In this document: piece after piece, positions 1-12,234 of the stretch | Numbering within the stretch: the first letter of the stretch is position 1 | Layout of the letters: the number at the start of each line of letters is the position of its first letter | Position numbers and translations under genes: made by a program | The notes under the pieces: generated by a model | Database searches by the model: none | Seen by the model: the letters and a program-made list of their open reading frames with translations, nothing else | What the model was told of the DNA's origin: nothing | Source of the DNA: Blautia sp. An249 | Lineage (GTDB): Bacteria > Bacillota > Clostridia > Lachnospirales > Lachnospiraceae | Direction: 5' to 3' | Length of the DNA: 64,000 nt | Assembly (NCBI RefSeq): GCF_002159835.1 | Contig: NZ_NFJL01000011.1 | Location: forward strand, 62,001 to 126,000

Positions 1-1
1 A

Positions 2-3000
2 ACGGATATTCAGCCTTTAATCAATGAGGGCGCCACAAAAGAAGATTTGTCAGCCTCCATTTTCCAGGCAGTTGTGAATCAGACCATCAGCGGTCTGGCC
101 TGTGGAAAACCTATCCGAGGACATGTGGCTTTCCTGGGGGGGCCGCTTCACTTTCTCTCCGAATTAAAGGAAGCCTTTATCCGTACCTTAAAGTTAGATG
201 AAGAGCATACCATTGTGCCGGAAAATTCTCATCTGTTTGCCGCTATAGGTTCTGCTCTGAATTATAAACCGGAAGTAACCGTTTCTCTGACTGCCATGCG
301 GGACCGTCTGGCGGCCTCCATCCCCATGGATTTTGAAGTGGAACGTATGGAACCTCTGTTCTCTTCCGAAAAAGACTATAATGATTTCAATGAGAGACAG
401 GCGCTCTATCATGTCCCAACCAAAGAACTGTCCGAATATCAGGGACGCTGTTATCTGGGAATTGATGCCGGTTCCACTACCACCAAAGCTGCCCTGGTAG
501 GAGAAGACGGAACCCTGCTCTATTCCTTTTACAGCAACAACGACGGCAGCCCGTTAAAAACAAGTATCCGGGCCATCCAGGATATTTACCGGAAACTTCC
601 GGGCTCTGCCGAAATTGCTTATTCCTGCTCCACCGGATACGGAGAAGCTTTAATTAAAGCCGCACTCCTTTTGGATGAGGGTGAGGTGGAAACGGTTTCT
701 CATTACTATGCAGCCGCCTACTTCGATCCGGAAGTGGACTGTATTTTAGACATCGGCGGTCAGGACATGAAATGCATCAAAATTAAAAACCAGACCGTTG
801 ACAGTGTCCAGTTAAATGAAGCCTGTTCTTCCGGATGCGGTTCCTTTATTGAAACCTTTGCCAAGTCCTTAAACTACAGTGTTCAGGATTTTGCCAAAGA
901 GGCTCTTTTCGCTCAGCATCCCATTGATCTGGGAACCCGCTGTACCGTATTTATGAATTCCAAGGTAAAACAGGCTCAGAAAGAGGGGGCTTCCGTAGCC
1001 GATATTTCTGCCGGGCTTGCCTACTCAGTCATTAAGAACGCCCTTTATAAGGTCATTAAGGTATCCGACGCTTCTGAACTGGGAAAACACATTGTTGTTC
1101 AGGGCGGAACCTTCTATAATGACGCTGTTTTACGCAGTTTTGAAAAAATCGCCGGATGCGAAGCCATCCGTCCGGACATTGCCGGAATCATGGGAGCCTT
1201 CGGAGCGGCTCTGATTGCCCGGGAACGGTACACCCAGGGAAAAGAAACCACCATGCTGCCCATTGAAAAAATTAACAGTCTTCAGTACAAAACCACTATG
1301 GCAAACTGCAAAGGCTGTACCAATAACTGTCGTCTGACTATCAGCAAATTCAGCGGAGGACGTCAGTTTGTCAGCGGCAACCGCTGTGAAAAGGGAATCG
1401 GAAAGGAAAAGAACAAGGATAAAGTCCCCAATTTGTTTGATTACAAATACAAACGACTTTTTTCCTACAAGCCTCTGGATCCTGTATCCGCTGTCCGGGG
1501 AAAAGTGGGAATTCCCAGAGTTCTGAATATGTTTGAGAACTATCCGTTCTGGTACACCTTCTTTACCAGACTGAAATACCAGGTGATTCTCTCCCCAACC
1601 TCTACCAGAAAGATTTATGAGCTTGGCATTGAATCCATCCCCAGCGAATCCGAATGTTATCCGGCCAAGCTGGCCCACGGCCATGTAACCTGGCTTCTGC
1701 GAAATGACGTAAAATTTATTTTCTATCCCTGTATTCCTTATGAACGGGTGGAATTTCCGGACGCCGTCAACCATTATAACTGCCCCATTGTAACTTCTTA
1801 TCCGGAAAATATTAAAAACAATGTGGATGAGTTAAATGATCCCTCCATTGATTTCCGCAACCCGTTCCTGGCCTTTACTTCTGAACAGATTCTGACCGAC
1901 CGGCTGGTGGAAGAATTTGCGGATCTTCCTTCACAGGAAGTAAGGGAAGCCGCTCACGCTGCCTGGGAAGAACTGGAAGCCGCCAGAAAAGACGTGCAGA
2001 AGAAAGGGGAAGAAACCCTGAAATATATGAAAGAGACCGGACGCAGGGGAATCGTCCTGGCCGGCCGCCCCTACCATATTGATCCGGAAATTCATCACGG
2101 AATCCCGGATCTGATTAACAGTTACGGCGTCGCTGTGCTTACGGAAGATTCCATTTCTCATCTGGCGCAGATTGAACGCCCCATCCGCGTCAACGATCAG
2201 TGGATGTATCATTCCCGCCTTTACGCCGCTGCAAATTTCGTTAAGACACAGGAGAATCTGGATCTGATTCAGTTAAATTCCTTCGGCTGCGGTCTGGATG
2301 CCGTAACTACCGATGAAGTTTACGAAATCCTGGAAAAGAGCGGAAAGATTTACACCTGTCTGAAGATCGACGAAGTGAATAACCTGGGAGCCGCCAGAAT
2401 CCGGGTGCGTTCTCTTCTGGCAGCCTTAAAGGCAAAGGAGAAACAGGAAACCAAAAGACAGATCCTGCCTTCTTCCATTGAAAAAGTATCCTTCACCAGG
2501 GAAATGCGCAAAGATTATACCATTCTCTGCCCGCAGATGTCTCCCATTCACTTCACCATTCTGCAGGCGGCTTTTAACGCTTCCGGATACCATCTGGAAG
2601 TATTGCCAAACGATAACAAAGCCGCGGTGGATGTGGGATTAAAATACGTAAACAATGACGCCTGCTATCCTTCTCTGATGGTCGTGGGACAGATTATGCA
2701 GGCCCTTCTGTCCGGCAAATATGATTTGAATAAAGTAGCAGTTGTCATGTCTCAGACCGGAGGCGGCTGCCGTGCTTCCAACTATATTGCCTTTATCCGC
2801 CGCGCTCTGAAAAAAGCCGGCATGGAACAGATTCCGGTTATTTCCGTAAACTTAAGCGGACTGGAGAGCAATCCCGGATTTAAGATGACTCTTCCTCTGA
2901 TAAAGCGTGTGGTCTATGGAGCCGTATTCGGAGACATTTTAATGAAATGTATTTACCGTATGCGTCCCTATGAGGTCACAAAGGGTTCCGTAAATGCCAT

Positions 3001-3745
3001 GCATAAGAAATGGGAAGAACGCTCCATCCAGTTTGTGACAGGAAAAAACGTCAGCCACAGCCGTTTTAAAAAGATGTGCCGGGAAATGGTTCATGACTTT
3101 GATAATATTCCCATTACCGAGGAGCGGAAACCACGGGTAGGTATTGTGGGCGAAATCCTGGTGAAATTCCTTCCGGCAGCCAACAACCATCTGGCAGATT
3201 TGCTGGAAGCCGAGGGCGCTGAACCGGTGGTTCCTGATTTGATCGACTTTATTAATTACTGTTTCTATAACCAGAACTTTAAAGCTCAGTTCCTGGGATT
3301 TAAAAAATCCAAGGCAACCATTGCCAACTGGGGAATCAAAGGAATTGAATGGGTGCGGAAAGCGGCCAATGAGGCCCTGGAGGCCAGCCGTCATTTCCAT
3401 CCTACTGCAGACATCAGAGAGCTTTCCCAAATGGCTTCTCCCATTGTCTCCACCGGAAACCAGACAGGAGAAGGCTGGTTCTTAACCGGAGAAATGCTGG
3501 AGCTTATCCATGACAATGTCCCTAACATTGTCTGCATCCAGCCCTTTGCCTGCCTGCCGAACCACATTGTAGGAAAGGGTGTTATTAAAGAAATCCGACG
3601 CCGCCATCCGGAAGCAAATATTGTAGCGGTTGACTACGATCCGGGAGCCAGCGAAGTCAATCAGCTGAACCGAATCAAACTGATGTTATCCACCGCCTGG
3701 AAAAATCTGAAAAAGGAAGAAGAAAGTAAATCCTCTGCAGGCTGA
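2..3745 (+). CDS. 2-hydroxyacyl-CoA dehydratase activase-like ATPase (BadF/BadG/BcrA/D plus DUF2229), 5' end outside window
   Basis: The reading frame is open from base 2, so the gene starts upstream; the TTG at 47 is not a convincing start. About 1247 residues are visible. An actin-like ATPase domain begins near base 455 with [15 protein letters not shown]. It is followed by ACSSGCGSF and LGTRCTVFM, the two cysteine sites that hold the bridging 4Fe-4S cluster in HgdC-type activases. A CKGCTNNC cysteine motif then opens the DUF2229/HgdB-like half. The sequence before base 455 looks like the end of a first ATPase copy, as in the roughly 1400-residue fused activases of Clostridia. Members of this family couple ATP hydrolysis to electron transfer to a dehydratase or reductase. 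The substrate of this one is unknown. It is separated from the next gene by a clear promoter. Confidence 0.88.
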   Translation, partial: TDIQPLINEGATKEDLSASIFQAVVNQTISGLACGKPIRGHVAFLGGPLHFLSELKEAFIRTLKLDEEHTIVPENSHLFAAIGSALNYKPEVTVSLTAMRDRLAASIPMDFEVERMEPLFSSEKDYNDFNERQALYHVPTKELSEYQGRCYLGIDAGSTTTKAALVGEDGTLLYSFYSNNDGSPLKTSIRAIQDIYRKLPGSAEIAYSCSTGYGEALIKAALLLDEGEVETVSHYYAAAYFDPEVDCILDIGGQDMKCIKIKNQTVDSVQLNEACSSGCGSFIETFAKSLNYSVQDFAKEALFAQHPIDLGTRCTVFMNSKVKQAQKEGASVADISAGLAYSVIKNALYKVIKVSDASELGKHIVVQGGTFYNDAVLRSFEKIAGCEAIRPDIAGIMGAFGAALIARERYTQGKETTMLPIEKINSLQYKTTMANCKGCTNNCRLTISKFSGGRQFVSGNRCEKGIGKEKNKDKVPNLFDYKYKRLFSYKPLDPVSAVRGKVGIPRVLNMFENYPFWYTFFTRLKYQVILSPTSTRKIYELGIESIPSESECYPAKLAHGHVTWLLRNDVKFIFYPCIPYERVEFPDAVNHYNCPIVTSYPENIKNNVDELNDPSIDFRNPFLAFTSEQILTDRLVEEFADLPSQEVREAAHAAWEELEAARKDVQKKGEETLKYMKETGRRGIVLAGRPYHIDPEIHHGIPDLINSYGVAVLTEDSISHLAQIERPIRVNDQWMYHSRLYAAANFVKTQENLDLIQLNSFGCGLDAVTTDEVYEILEKSGKIYTCLKIDEVNNLGAARIRVRSLLAALKAKEKQETKRQILPSSIEKVSFTREMRKDYTILCPQMSPIHFTILQAAFNASGYHLEVLPNDNKAAVDVGLKYVNNDACYPSLMVVGQIMQALLSGKYDLNKVAVVMSQTGGGCRASNYIAFIRRALKKAGMEQIPVISVNLSGLESNPGFKMTLPLIKRVVYGAVFGDILMKCIYRMRPYEVTKGSVNAMHKKWEERSIQFVTGKNVSHSRFKKMCREMVHDFDNIPITEERKPRVGIVGEILVKFLPAANNHLADLLEAEGAEPVVPDLIDFINYCFYNQNFKAQFLGFKKSKATIANWGIKGIEWVRKAANEALEASRHFHPTADIRELSQMASPIVSTGNQTGEGWFLTGEMLELIHDNVPNIVCIQPFACLPNHIVGKGVIKEIRRRHPEANIVAVDYDPGASEVNQLNRIKLMLSTAWKNLKKEEESKSSAG

Positions 3746-3799
3746 GACAAAGACGGCAGTCATGCCCTTTGCGTATCTTAATCCATATAAGATAAGCAT

Positions 3800-3828
3800 T
3801 TGTAAAATTTCTTTCCGGCGTTTATACT
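3800..3828 (+). promoter_or_regulatory. SigA-type promoter for the aldo/keto reductase gene
   Basis: TTGTAA at 3800-3805 and TATACT at 3823-3828 are separated by 17 bases, about 37 bases before the start codon of the reductase. An AAAGGAG ribosome site follows. Confidence 0.6.
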
Positions 3829-3864
3829 AAGAGGAGAAGAAGTATCGAAGAAAGGAGTATCACT

Positions 3865-4998
3865 ATGATTTACAAAAACTTTCAGGACTTAAAACTTTCT
3901 GCTCTTGGTATGGGCGCCATGCGTCTTCCGGTTCTCAATCAGGATGACTCATCCATCGATGAAGAAACTGCTGCAAAAATGGTGGCGTATGCCATGGAGT
4001 CCGGCGTGAATTATTACGATACCGCCTGGGGATACCACGGCGGTAATTCCGAACTGGCAATGGGCAGGATCTTATCCGGTTATCCCCGGGAGAGTTTCTA
4101 TCTGGCAGATAAATTCCCGGGCTATGATCTTTCCAATATGGATAAAATAGAAACGATTTTTCCGGAACAGTTAAAGAAATGCCAGGTTACATATTTCGAT
4201 TTCTACCTGTTTCACAATGTCTGTGAAATGAATATCGACGCATACCTGGATAAAAAGTACGGAATTTTTGAATATCTTTCCCAGCGGAAAAAAGAGGGCC
4301 AAATCCGTCATCTCGGTTTTTCCGCCCACGGAAGTTACGACGTGATGAAACGTTTTCTGGAAGCCTACGGCGAGCACATGGAATTCTGCCAGATTCAGCT
4401 GAATTATCTGGACTGGGATTTCCAGGACGCCAAACGAAAAGTGGAACTGTTACAGGAATATCAGATTCCCGTATGGGTAATGGAGCCCCTGCGCGGCGGC
4501 AAACTGGCCAGTTTAAAGGAAGAAGACGCAGCACAGCTTCAGGCCCTGCGTCCCGAAGAGAAAATTCCTGCCTGGGCCTTCCGTTTCCTCCAGTCCATTC
4601 CCAGTGTCACTATGATTCTCTCCGGTATGTCCAATGAAGAACAGTTAAAAGAGAACATCCGTACTTTCCAGGAAGACAAACCACTGAATCAGGAAGAAAT
4701 GGATACGCTTTTAAATCTTGCTGATACTATGGTAAAACGGATTGCCCTTCCCTGTACAGCCTGCCGGTATTGTGTCAGCCACTGTCCTCAGCATCTGGAT
4801 ATTCCCGATCTTCTGGCCCTTTATAACGAGCATTGTTTTACAGAAGGCGGTTTCCTGGCTCCTATGGCATTATCCGCCATCCCGGAAGACAAACGTCCCG
4901 GCGCCTGCATCGGATGCGGAAGCTGCGAGGCAGTCTGTCCCCAGCAGATTAAAATCTCCGAGGCCATGGCCGATTTCAACGAGAAATTAAATCAATAG
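3865..4998 (+). CDS. Aldo/keto reductase with C-terminal 2x[4Fe-4S] ferredoxin domain
   Basis: This 377-residue protein has an N-terminal aldo/keto reductase TIM barrel. The tetrad candidates are D52 and Y57 in YYDTAWGYH, K83 in ADKFPG, and the His of FHNV near residue 116. The last 90 residues carry CTACRYCVSHCP and CIGCGSCEAVCP, two 4Fe-4S cluster motifs. The protein is therefore a cytoplasmic oxidoreductase that probably links a carbonyl substrate to an iron-sulfur electron carrier. This fusion is common in anaerobic Clostridia; substrates are generally unknown. The AGGAG site just before the ATG supports the start. The gene is monocistronic and ends in a bidirectional terminator. Confidence 0.9.
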   Translation: MIYKNFQDLKLSALGMGAMRLPVLNQDDSSIDEETAAKMVAYAMESGVNYYDTAWGYHGGNSELAMGRILSGYPRESFYLADKFPGYDLSNMDKIETIFPEQLKKCQVTYFDFYLFHNVCEMNIDAYLDKKYGIFEYLSQRKKEGQIRHLGFSAHGSYDVMKRFLEAYGEHMEFCQIQLNYLDWDFQDAKRKVELLQEYQIPVWVMEPLRGGKLASLKEEDAAQLQALRPEEKIPAWAFRFLQSIPSVTMILSGMSNEEQLKENIRTFQEDKPLNQEEMDTLLNLADTMVKRIALPCTACRYCVSHCPQHLDIPDLLALYNEHCFTEGGFLAPMALSAIPEDKRPGACIGCGSCEAVCPQQIKISEAMADFNEKLNQ

Positions 4999-5046
4999 AA
5001 AAAACGTCAGATCAGAATTTATCCCCTCTCTGGTCTGACGTTTTTT
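4999..5046. terminator. Bidirectional intrinsic terminator
   Basis: AAAAAACGTCAGATCAGA pairs with TCTGGTCTGACGTTTTTT with one bulge. T runs on both strands serve the reductase gene on the left and the truncated hydrolase gene on the right, whose stop codon lies within the stem. Confidence 0.8.
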
Positions 5047-5596
5047 AAGTTTCCAGTGCAGCATACGTTATACCGGATAAAACCCGGATCGTTTCTATCG
5101 CTCTTCCTTCTTCTTTCCATCCACAGGACATGATACATATAATATAATCGGTTTTTTCTCCGAATACAATAGCAGCGTCATGCTGAACTTCTTCGGTTTC
5201 TCCCGTTTTATTTGCAACGGAAATCCCATTGGGAACCCCCTGAGGAATTTTCTCTGTGGTCTCCTGATGCAGAAGGAAATCCATCATCTCTTCCGATGCC
5301 TCTTCAGAAACACAGGTTCCCCTGTAGATCTCCTCCAGCAGCTTTCCACAGTCTGCTGCGCAGGTATAGTTCTTGGTATCTTCATCTGCAATGGATTCCT
5401 CTTTTGTCTCCGAGGGACTTAAGGTATGAAAAATTCCTGTGTTTTCATACCCTGTCTCTGCCAGATATTCTCCTATCTTCCTGCATCCCTCTAAGAAATC
5501 TGCACTTTCACTGTGCAGACGGACCAGCTCATTATATGCTTCGTTATCGGAAGTCTCAATCATATTCCTCAAAAGTTCTTTCACATTAGCCGGAGA
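5045..5596 (-). pseudogene. 3' fragment of a class A beta-lactamase-fold serine hydrolase, cut by the 9.4-kb element
   Basis: The fragment carries the SDN motif (SDNEAYNEL) and the KTG triad (NKTGE) of the serine beta-lactamase/PBP-like fold but has no SxxK nucleophile. That half, with AASLIKLFVM, lies 9.4 kb away at 15006-15436 on the same strand. Joining the TCT codon at 5594-5596 to the AGC codon ending at 15008 restores one frame, reading GGSSPANVKELL across the junction. The reconstructed protein has about 326 residues. The GTG at 5584 would give a 179-residue product without the catalytic serine, so activity is not expected. Ancestral function could be beta-lactamase or a peptidoglycan-related hydrolase. 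Confidence 0.85.
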
Positions 5597-5609
5597 CCCA
5601 TAAGGAAGT
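5588..5609. repeat. Left junction of the serine-recombinase element
   Basis: Host GCCGGA, core GA (5595-5596), then element end CCCATAAGGAA. The ATAAGGAA motif is repeated in inverted form at the right end. Confidence 0.7.
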
Positions 5610-5645
5610 AAATGAAATTTCCCGGTAGAACCGGCGTGGTAAAAA

Positions 5646-7298
<1,653 letters not shown>

Positions 7299-7380
7299 TC
7301 ATCCCATAAAAGGGATAACAGCCAGGTAAACGGTTGCCTGTATTATAACGCATTCTTCCTGCTTTTTCAGCCTCCCGCAT

Positions 7381-7617
7381 TTACATTTCCTCCATATTTT
7401 TTGCAATCATCCGGCGCAGCTTGTCCAGCACGCTTTCCGCACCGTCACCGGCATAATGGGGAATGACATGGTAAACCGTGTTGCCTTCCTCGGAGATATG
7501 TTCCCCGGTATCAAAATCAAATTCAAACGCGCCGTCTTTGAAATGCTTTGCCACACGTTCCGCCACTTCCGGTTTTAGAAACTGCGGAAGTGTACTTAAA
7601 TCTTTTTTCTCCGCCAT
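7381..7617 (-). CDS. TnpW-like transposon-encoded small protein
   Basis: A 78-residue acidic protein starting MAEKKDLSTLPQFLKP. It resembles the conserved small protein often named TnpW in Clostridia transposons of this type; its function is not known to me. Its start abuts the stop of the RepA-like gene (7618), so the two are probably cotranscribed and feed towards the recombinase. Confidence 0.65.
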   Translation of the reverse strand: MAEKKDLSTLPQFLKPEVAERVAKHFKDGAFEFDFDTGEHISEEGNTVYHVIPHYAGDGAESVLDKLRRMIAKNMEEM

Positions 7618-7968
7618 TCAGTCCTCCTTTCCAGCAGGAATCCTCAGGGTAATTACCGCCGGTCTGCCAAGCCCCTGTTTCCTGCGGACAATCAAGCCAC
7701 TGCGCTCTAATTCCTGAAATGCACGAGTTGTTACCTGACGGCTACGGTGCAGCTTTTCCTTTGCTTCCTGTACGGTAAAATACAGCCGCACTGTCCCGTC
7801 TGTTTCTATAAAGCCATTCTCCTTTGAAATGCCTGCCCGGTCAAAAAGCAGGGTATAAAGAACCTTTGCGTCATTGGATAAAGCCAATGGAATTAAAAAT
7901 CGTGGAAACGGCAGATAAGGAGGTACTGCTGTGTCCGCTTTGTAAGGAATAAAAATATTGTTCTGCAT
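7618..7968 (-). CDS. RepA N-terminal-domain replication initiator-like protein
   Basis: A protein of about 116 residues with a winged-helix segment (VQEAKEKLHRSRQVTTRAFQELERSGLI) preceded by YLPFPRFLIPLALSNDAKVLYTLL, typical of the RepA_N initiator domain in Firmicutes plasmids and ICEs. It is much shorter than plasmid RepA and lacks a C-terminal domain, so it may be a regulator or remnant rather than an initiator. I chose the ATG at 7968 because GGAAAGGA lies just upstream; an ATG eight codons earlier is possible. Confidence 0.7.
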   Translation of the reverse strand: MQNNIFIPYKADTAVPPYLPFPRFLIPLALSNDAKVLYTLLFDRAGISKENGFIETDGTVRLYFTVQEAKEKLHRSRQVTTRAFQELERSGLIVRRKQGLGRPAVITLRIPAGKED

Positions 7969-7992
7969 ACATTTTCCTTTCCATCGATCCAT

Positions 7993-8338
7993 CCTGATTG
8001 ATTGGATTGATATTGACTATTTTATAATTTACTTATTTCTCTTTGATTTCCGTCTAATTTCCGGCTCTCCAAAGGGTCGGAATACCCACTGCCGGAAAGA
8101 CAGTTTTGGGGCCGTACAGAGCGTCCGCTTTTCCAGTCTCTGAAATTCCAGGACAGGATAACCCCGTTTGGGCGGGAACGCAAGGATACATGAACTATAA
8201 GAGAAACAGATAGGTACCTAATCGGGAAAATCCCGGATAGGTGAAATTGCCTCTGCGGACAGTTTCAGGCCAGCTTTTCGGGCATAGAAGGGATTTATAC
8301 TGACTACCCACTGACAAGCGTTGAAACAGCTAGCAATA
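7993..8338. other. Non-coding stretch inside the element
   Basis: I see no supported gene here. In related ICEs the neighbourhood of RepA-like and Cys-rich VLP genes often holds mobilization functions; nothing of the kind is visible, so this may mark an old deletion or hold an origin or RNA that I cannot recognise. Confidence 0.4.
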
Positions 8339-8731
8339 TCAAGGATTTTTCACTCCTAATCGTCCGCATAGGAGCCTTCTTTTGCGGTTGCTGGCATTCT
8401 TCTGCTTCCGGTGCACCTTTGACGCACATGGCTTGCAGTATTTCGCCCGGTTGGAGCCTGGGAGAAATGGTTGCCCGCAGACAACACACCGCTTCATACT
8501 GTCCCTGTGTAACAGGGCTGCCTCTAAAGGCTTGTCCAGTGGAAGAACCGCAATCTGAAACCATCTGCATAAAAGTGAATAGGAAATGCTCTGAACACAG
8601 ACGCATTCCTCCCCGTCATCCAGCAAGATGCAGTTTCCGTTGTCATAATTGCAGCACATATGGACTAATTTCCTTGCCCTGCGGTACTGCCTGTAATCCA
8701 TGCCCCATATTTTATTTTTAATATACTTCAC
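8339..8731 (-). CDS. Cysteine-rich VLP-domain protein
   Basis: Up to 130 residues. It has the core MDYRQYRRARKLVHMCCNY, then CVCVQSISYSLLCRWF with an AVLPLD (VLP) turn, and a C-terminal zinc ribbon CVVCGQPFLPGSNRAKYC. This matches the Cys_rich_VLP family found in Firmicutes conjugative elements, where function is unknown. AGGAG overlaps the GTG at 8731, so the internal ATG at 8701, which opens the conserved core, may be the true start. It supports an ICE ancestry for the element. Confidence 0.75.
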   Translation of the reverse strand: MKYIKNKIWGMDYRQYRRARKLVHMCCNYDNGNCILLDDGEECVCVQSISYSLLCRWFQIAVLPLDKPLEAALLHRDSMKRCVVCGQPFLPGSNRAKYCKPCASKVHRKQKNASNRKRRLLCGRLGVKNP

Positions 8732-8911
8732 CTCCTGACCGTCAAAAAATATCCCTTCACTATACAGGACATTTTTCGGGCAAAATTACGGGGGTATTTT
8801 GAAAAATTCACAAAAAATTCATAATCAGCCTTGTCAGAAAAGGGCAGACGCAAAATTCCCTCCATTATTCAGTACATATTTCAGGAAAAAGTTGCCGTCT
8901 ATCCTGAAAAA

Positions 8912-8954
8912 TACAAAAAAATTCACACCGCAGGTTTTGCCCTATGGTGTGAAT
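8912..8954 (-). terminator. Intrinsic terminator after the winged-helix gene
   Basis: On the minus strand TTCACACC and GGTGTGAA form a stem followed by a run of seven T residues, directly after the stop codon of the 8961-9425 gene. Confidence 0.75.
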
Positions 8955-8960
8955 CTATAG

Positions 8961-9425
8961 TCATGCAAATTTATATCCGATTCCGGTAACGTTTTTAATA
9001 TAGCTGGGATCGTCCGGCCGTATCTTTAATTTTTTGCGCAGATTGCTCACATGGTTGGTAATTGCTTTCCGGGAATAGTAGGTATAGCCCTCGTTCCAGA
9101 CGAAATCCATGATAAGTTCATAGGTAAACACTCGTTTCGGATTGCTGGCAAGTAAAAACAATATATCAAACTCTTTTGCAGTCAAAAAAATTTCCTGTTC
9201 ACGGACTTTTACAAGCCGTTGTTCCAGGCAGCGGTATAAATCGCCTTCCCGTATTTCTGTGAGAGGACTATCCTGCTGCCAGTTATGCTTTGCTAAATTT
9301 GCACCTGTATCAACAGTTGATACTATATCCTCAAGAAGATATTGAGCAAGCTCTTTTTGTTGCTTTTCGTTAAGCAGGAGTGCTAATTTTTCACCAATCT
9401 GTACACCGGTTTCAGATATATCCAA
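8961..9425 (-). CDS. OmpR-type winged-helix DNA-binding protein without receiver domain
   Basis: The C-terminal 95 residues form a Trans_reg_C domain (EIFLTAKEFDILFLLASNP ... ITNHVSNLRKKL ... VTGIGYKF). The first 60 residues do not look like a receiver domain and have no phosphoacceptor aspartate. The only usable in-frame start I see is TTG at 9425, because a stop codon lies eight codons upstream; no good ribosome site precedes it. It may be a stand-alone regulator or a truncated response regulator. It is the last gene of the cargo operon. Confidence 0.65.
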   Translation of the reverse strand: MDISETGVQIGEKLALLLNEKQQKELAQYLLEDIVSTVDTGANLAKHNWQQDSPLTEIREGDLYRCLEQRLVKVREQEIFLTAKEFDILFLLASNPKRVFTYELIMDFVWNEGYTYYSRKAITNHVSNLRKKLKIRPDDPSYIKNVTGIGYKFA

Positions 9426-9503
9426 TACAGCTAATTTCCCATATTACCACCACCTAACGATTGTCAAATGCAATGCTTCTCTATTTTGAGCTTTTTAGCC
9501 ATA

Positions 9504-10088
9504 TTACTCGTTGGGATAGATATTTTTTCCAAACGCAAACGCCTGTTCAAGCCATTTCGTTTCTTTAATCTTGCCTGATCCATTGGTATCCCCGCACCCC
9601 CCGGCAAGAATCATTCCCCGGTCGTGGAAGCCTATATAGTTTACCAGAGCAAATTGATAGTAGGACACCGCCTGTTCAAATGTCCAAAAATAGTTATCCG
9701 CCGCTGTCATCAAAAGGGCGCTGTCTTTGACAGGATAGGATTCATACCTTCCCAACGAAGGCTCGCATTCCTCCGCCATGCAGTAAAAGCGGTCGATAAA
9801 GGCTTTTAATCGAGCCGAAAATGTAAAGTAGTACAGAGGTGAAGCAAACACAACTAAATCAGCAGCCACGATCTTGGGAACCATTTCATTGAAAGAGTCC
9901 TTTTGCACACAGGGCTTCCCATACCGGCAGGCGTTACAGCCCATGCAGTCCTTTACCTCATTTTTGAGAAGCGATATAATTTCTGTCTGATGTCCGGCGC
10001 TTTTCGCTCCCTCCACGAAAGCGGCGATAAGCTGGGCCGTGTTTCCGTTTGGCCTTCCGCCGCCTTGTATCACTAAAATACGTTTCAT
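9504..10088 (-). CDS. NAD(P)H-dependent FMN reductase / iron-sulfur flavoprotein-like
   Basis: A 194-residue flavodoxin-fold protein with an FMN phosphate loop (GGRPNGNTAQL), a cysteine cluster CMGCNACRYGKPC, and the SPLYYFTFSARLKAFIDR helix common to this family. Such proteins reduce flavins, quinones or nitro compounds with NAD(P)H; the cysteine motif may bind a 4Fe-4S cluster. It lies in the same-strand cargo cluster between the RibD-like gene and the winged-helix gene. Confidence 0.85.
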   Translation of the reverse strand: MKRILVIQGGGRPNGNTAQLIAAFVEGAKSAGHQTEIISLLKNEVKDCMGCNACRYGKPCVQKDSFNEMVPKIVAADLVVFASPLYYFTFSARLKAFIDRFYCMAEECEPSLGRYESYPVKDSALLMTAADNYFWTFEQAVSYYQFALVNYIGFHDRGMILAGGCGDTNGSGKIKETKWLEQAFAFGKNIYPNE

Positions 10089-10115
10089 AAACTTCTCTCC
10101 TTTGCAAATGGTCGT

Positions 10116-10865
10116 TTACTTATTTTTAGTAAATGTCATCAACAGGCCGGTATCGTCAATCTTTTCTACCTTTTTCACAGTAAAATTAACTGGAACCATC
10201 GCCCCTTGATTCGCACTCGCTTCAAAAGAGGTCTTGGCTGGCTCTTTGGGGGAACCGCCGTCAACCGTGGCAACCAGCAGTACAGTGTACTCATCTACCA
10301 GACCTTCCCGGATGAAAGTGCCATTAAGGTGTCCGCCCCCTTCCAAGAGTAGATGGTCGATCCCAAACAGGGCATAAAGTTTTTCAACCACCAGCTTGAA
10401 ATCCAGCGTTTCCTTGCCGCCGAAGATATAGGAAACTTTCATGTTCCGGAGGTATTGCAGGTAGGCATCGGAAACTTTTTCCGTCAGGACAGAAATAATA
10501 TGGTCGCCCACCCGGTTTGTGTAAATGTCGGACGAACCGCGCAGCATCACATTCGCTCCCCATGCAAGTTTTCCCGACTGGTCGATAGCAACGCAGTATT
10601 TATCCGCCTCCACATCTGCCACATAGTCCGTCCGGTCTATATGAGGAACATTTTCTGGAAGCTCCGGCTTGTTTCCTGGGGCTAATTGCCAGGGCCAATC
10701 CATAAAAGTAACCCGCCCGAACATACAGGCCTTTGCGTCCATCCTGTCATGAAACTGCTCATATTTGGCGATGTATTCACGGCCTCGTTCTGTATTGAAA
10801 TACTCCCCGATGATCTTTCCATCCAGTGAGTTCAGCATATAGCAGGTAATATAAGGTCTGTTCAT
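10116..10865 (-). CDS. RibD C-terminal-domain (dihydrofolate-reductase-like) oxidoreductase
   Basis: A 249-residue protein opening with RPYITCYMLNSLDGKI and containing LLLEGGGHLNGTF, both hallmarks of the RibD_C/DHFR-like fold that reduces pyrimidine or pterin-like substrates with NADPH. There is no deaminase domain, so it is not a full RibD. No riboflavin genes are nearby; within the cargo it may act in detoxification. Function beyond the fold is not known. Confidence 0.82.
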   Translation of the reverse strand: MNRPYITCYMLNSLDGKIIGEYFNTERGREYIAKYEQFHDRMDAKACMFGRVTFMDWPWQLAPGNKPELPENVPHIDRTDYVADVEADKYCVAIDQSGKLAWGANVMLRGSSDIYTNRVGDHIISVLTEKVSDAYLQYLRNMKVSYIFGGKETLDFKLVVEKLYALFGIDHLLLEGGGHLNGTFIREGLVDEYTVLLVATVDGGSPKEPAKTSFEASANQGAMVPVNFTVKKVEKIDDTGLLMTFTKNK

Positions 10866-10913
10866 TGTAAAATACCTCTTTTCTTTTTTTAATTTGATTT
10901 TATAAACTATACT

Positions 10914-12229
10914 TCAGGAGACTTGCCTATTGGTACGCCTTAACGGAACCAATATGGCAACAACCAAAATTTCGGCAATTCCCATTGCCCACCACACACC
11001 ATCAAGCCCCCATGCTAATGGAAGCAGGTACACCAATATTCCACTGAATAGCAAGCCTCGCAGCAAAGCCAAAATGGTCGCCAATTTTGCCTTCAATATC
11101 GACTGAAAATAATAAACCGTTTGGATATTGACACCCATCAAAAGGAACGAAAGGAAATAAATACGGATAATTTTAGGCGCAATTTCCAAAATTTCAGGGG
11201 TTGCATCAATAAACAGCCGAATGATCTGTAAAGGGAACAGCTCGCCGATCAAGGTAAATCCCGCCCCCATAAAAAGCGCTGTCATCATTGAAAATCTATC
11301 AACATCACGAATTCTCTGTTTGAACCCGGCTCCAAAGTTTGTTGAAACAATCGGTTGTATTGCCTGTCCTACACCGGCAAACAGGCTCTGGAACAATAGC
11401 AAAAAGGTAACTACCACACCAAACACGGCCAGCGCTGTTTCTCCGCCATAACGCACAACCTGTGTTTATTGAGAATGACTGTCAGGATGCTGAGTGAAAT
11501 TGAAACAACGCTGGAACTAAATCCTGTAAGCAGTATGTTTCGGAAAGCTCGGAGAGGTCGAAACGGCTTTGCAATCCTTAGTCCACATTGCTTGCTCCAG
11601 AAATGGGAGCACAATATGGTAAACTGGATGATCATTCCCAGTACAGTAGCTAAGGCGGCACCAAACATTCCCCACCCCATAGGGAATACAAAAAACCAAT
11701 CTCCAAATATGTTAAATATGCCGCCGATTATGACTGCCTTCATAGCCTTGTTTGGAGCGCCGTCACTTCTCACAATGTTCGTGAGGTACGCCGACAGAAT
11801 AAAAAATGGCATTGTCCAGACAATACAATTCGTGTATTCCTGCACATAGGGCATCAGATTTTCCGTAGCGCCAAAAAATCGATAGATGGGGGTTGAAAAG
11901 ACGATAAATCCCACCCATGCAAAAATGGTCACAACAACTGCAAGAAAAAGCGACGCTGAAAAATAGGCGTTTGATTTTTCTGTTGCTCCTTCGCCGCGTG
12001 CTTTTCCCAAATATACGCTCCCACCTACACCACAGAGGATACCAAAAAAAGAGATGATCCCTAAAATGGGGGTTGCAATAGAAATCGCAGCGGTTCCTTC
12101 CGGGCCTACACCCCGCCCAATCGCAATCATGTCAACAAAGCTATAAACGGAAGTAACGACTGCTGAAAGTAAGGATGGAACAAGAAAATTCCTATATAAC
12201 TTTTGAATTGGACTTTTTAGTAAATCCAT
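10914..12229 (-). pseudogene. MATE efflux pump, frameshifted
   Basis: Two frames together encode one MATE transporter of about 440 residues. The N-terminal part (12229 down to about 11455) starts MDLLKSPIQKLYRNFLVPS. The C-terminal part starts near RYGGETALAVFG and ends at 10914. At the break the minus strand reads AATAAACACAGGTTG; removing one CA gives AATAAACAGGTTG and joins the frames as NKQVVRYGG. The lesion is thus a 2-base CA duplication, or a sequencing error of the same size. As read, the product is cut after six or seven membrane helices and is probably inactive. It follows the kinase-like gene by five bases. Confidence 0.85.
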
Positions 12230-12234
12230 ATAAT

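Noticed and set aside
1130-1774. Minus-strand 214-codon open frame inside the activase gene
   Set aside because: Antisense shadow of a strongly conserved coding region; no ribosome site and no recognisable protein.
3800-3864. Riboswitch before the aldo/keto reductase gene
   Set aside because: The leader between promoter and ribosome site is too short for an aptamer.
5045-5584. Independent small beta-lactamase-like gene of 179 residues
   Set aside because: It lacks the SxxK nucleophile and joins in frame with the fragment at 15006-15436.
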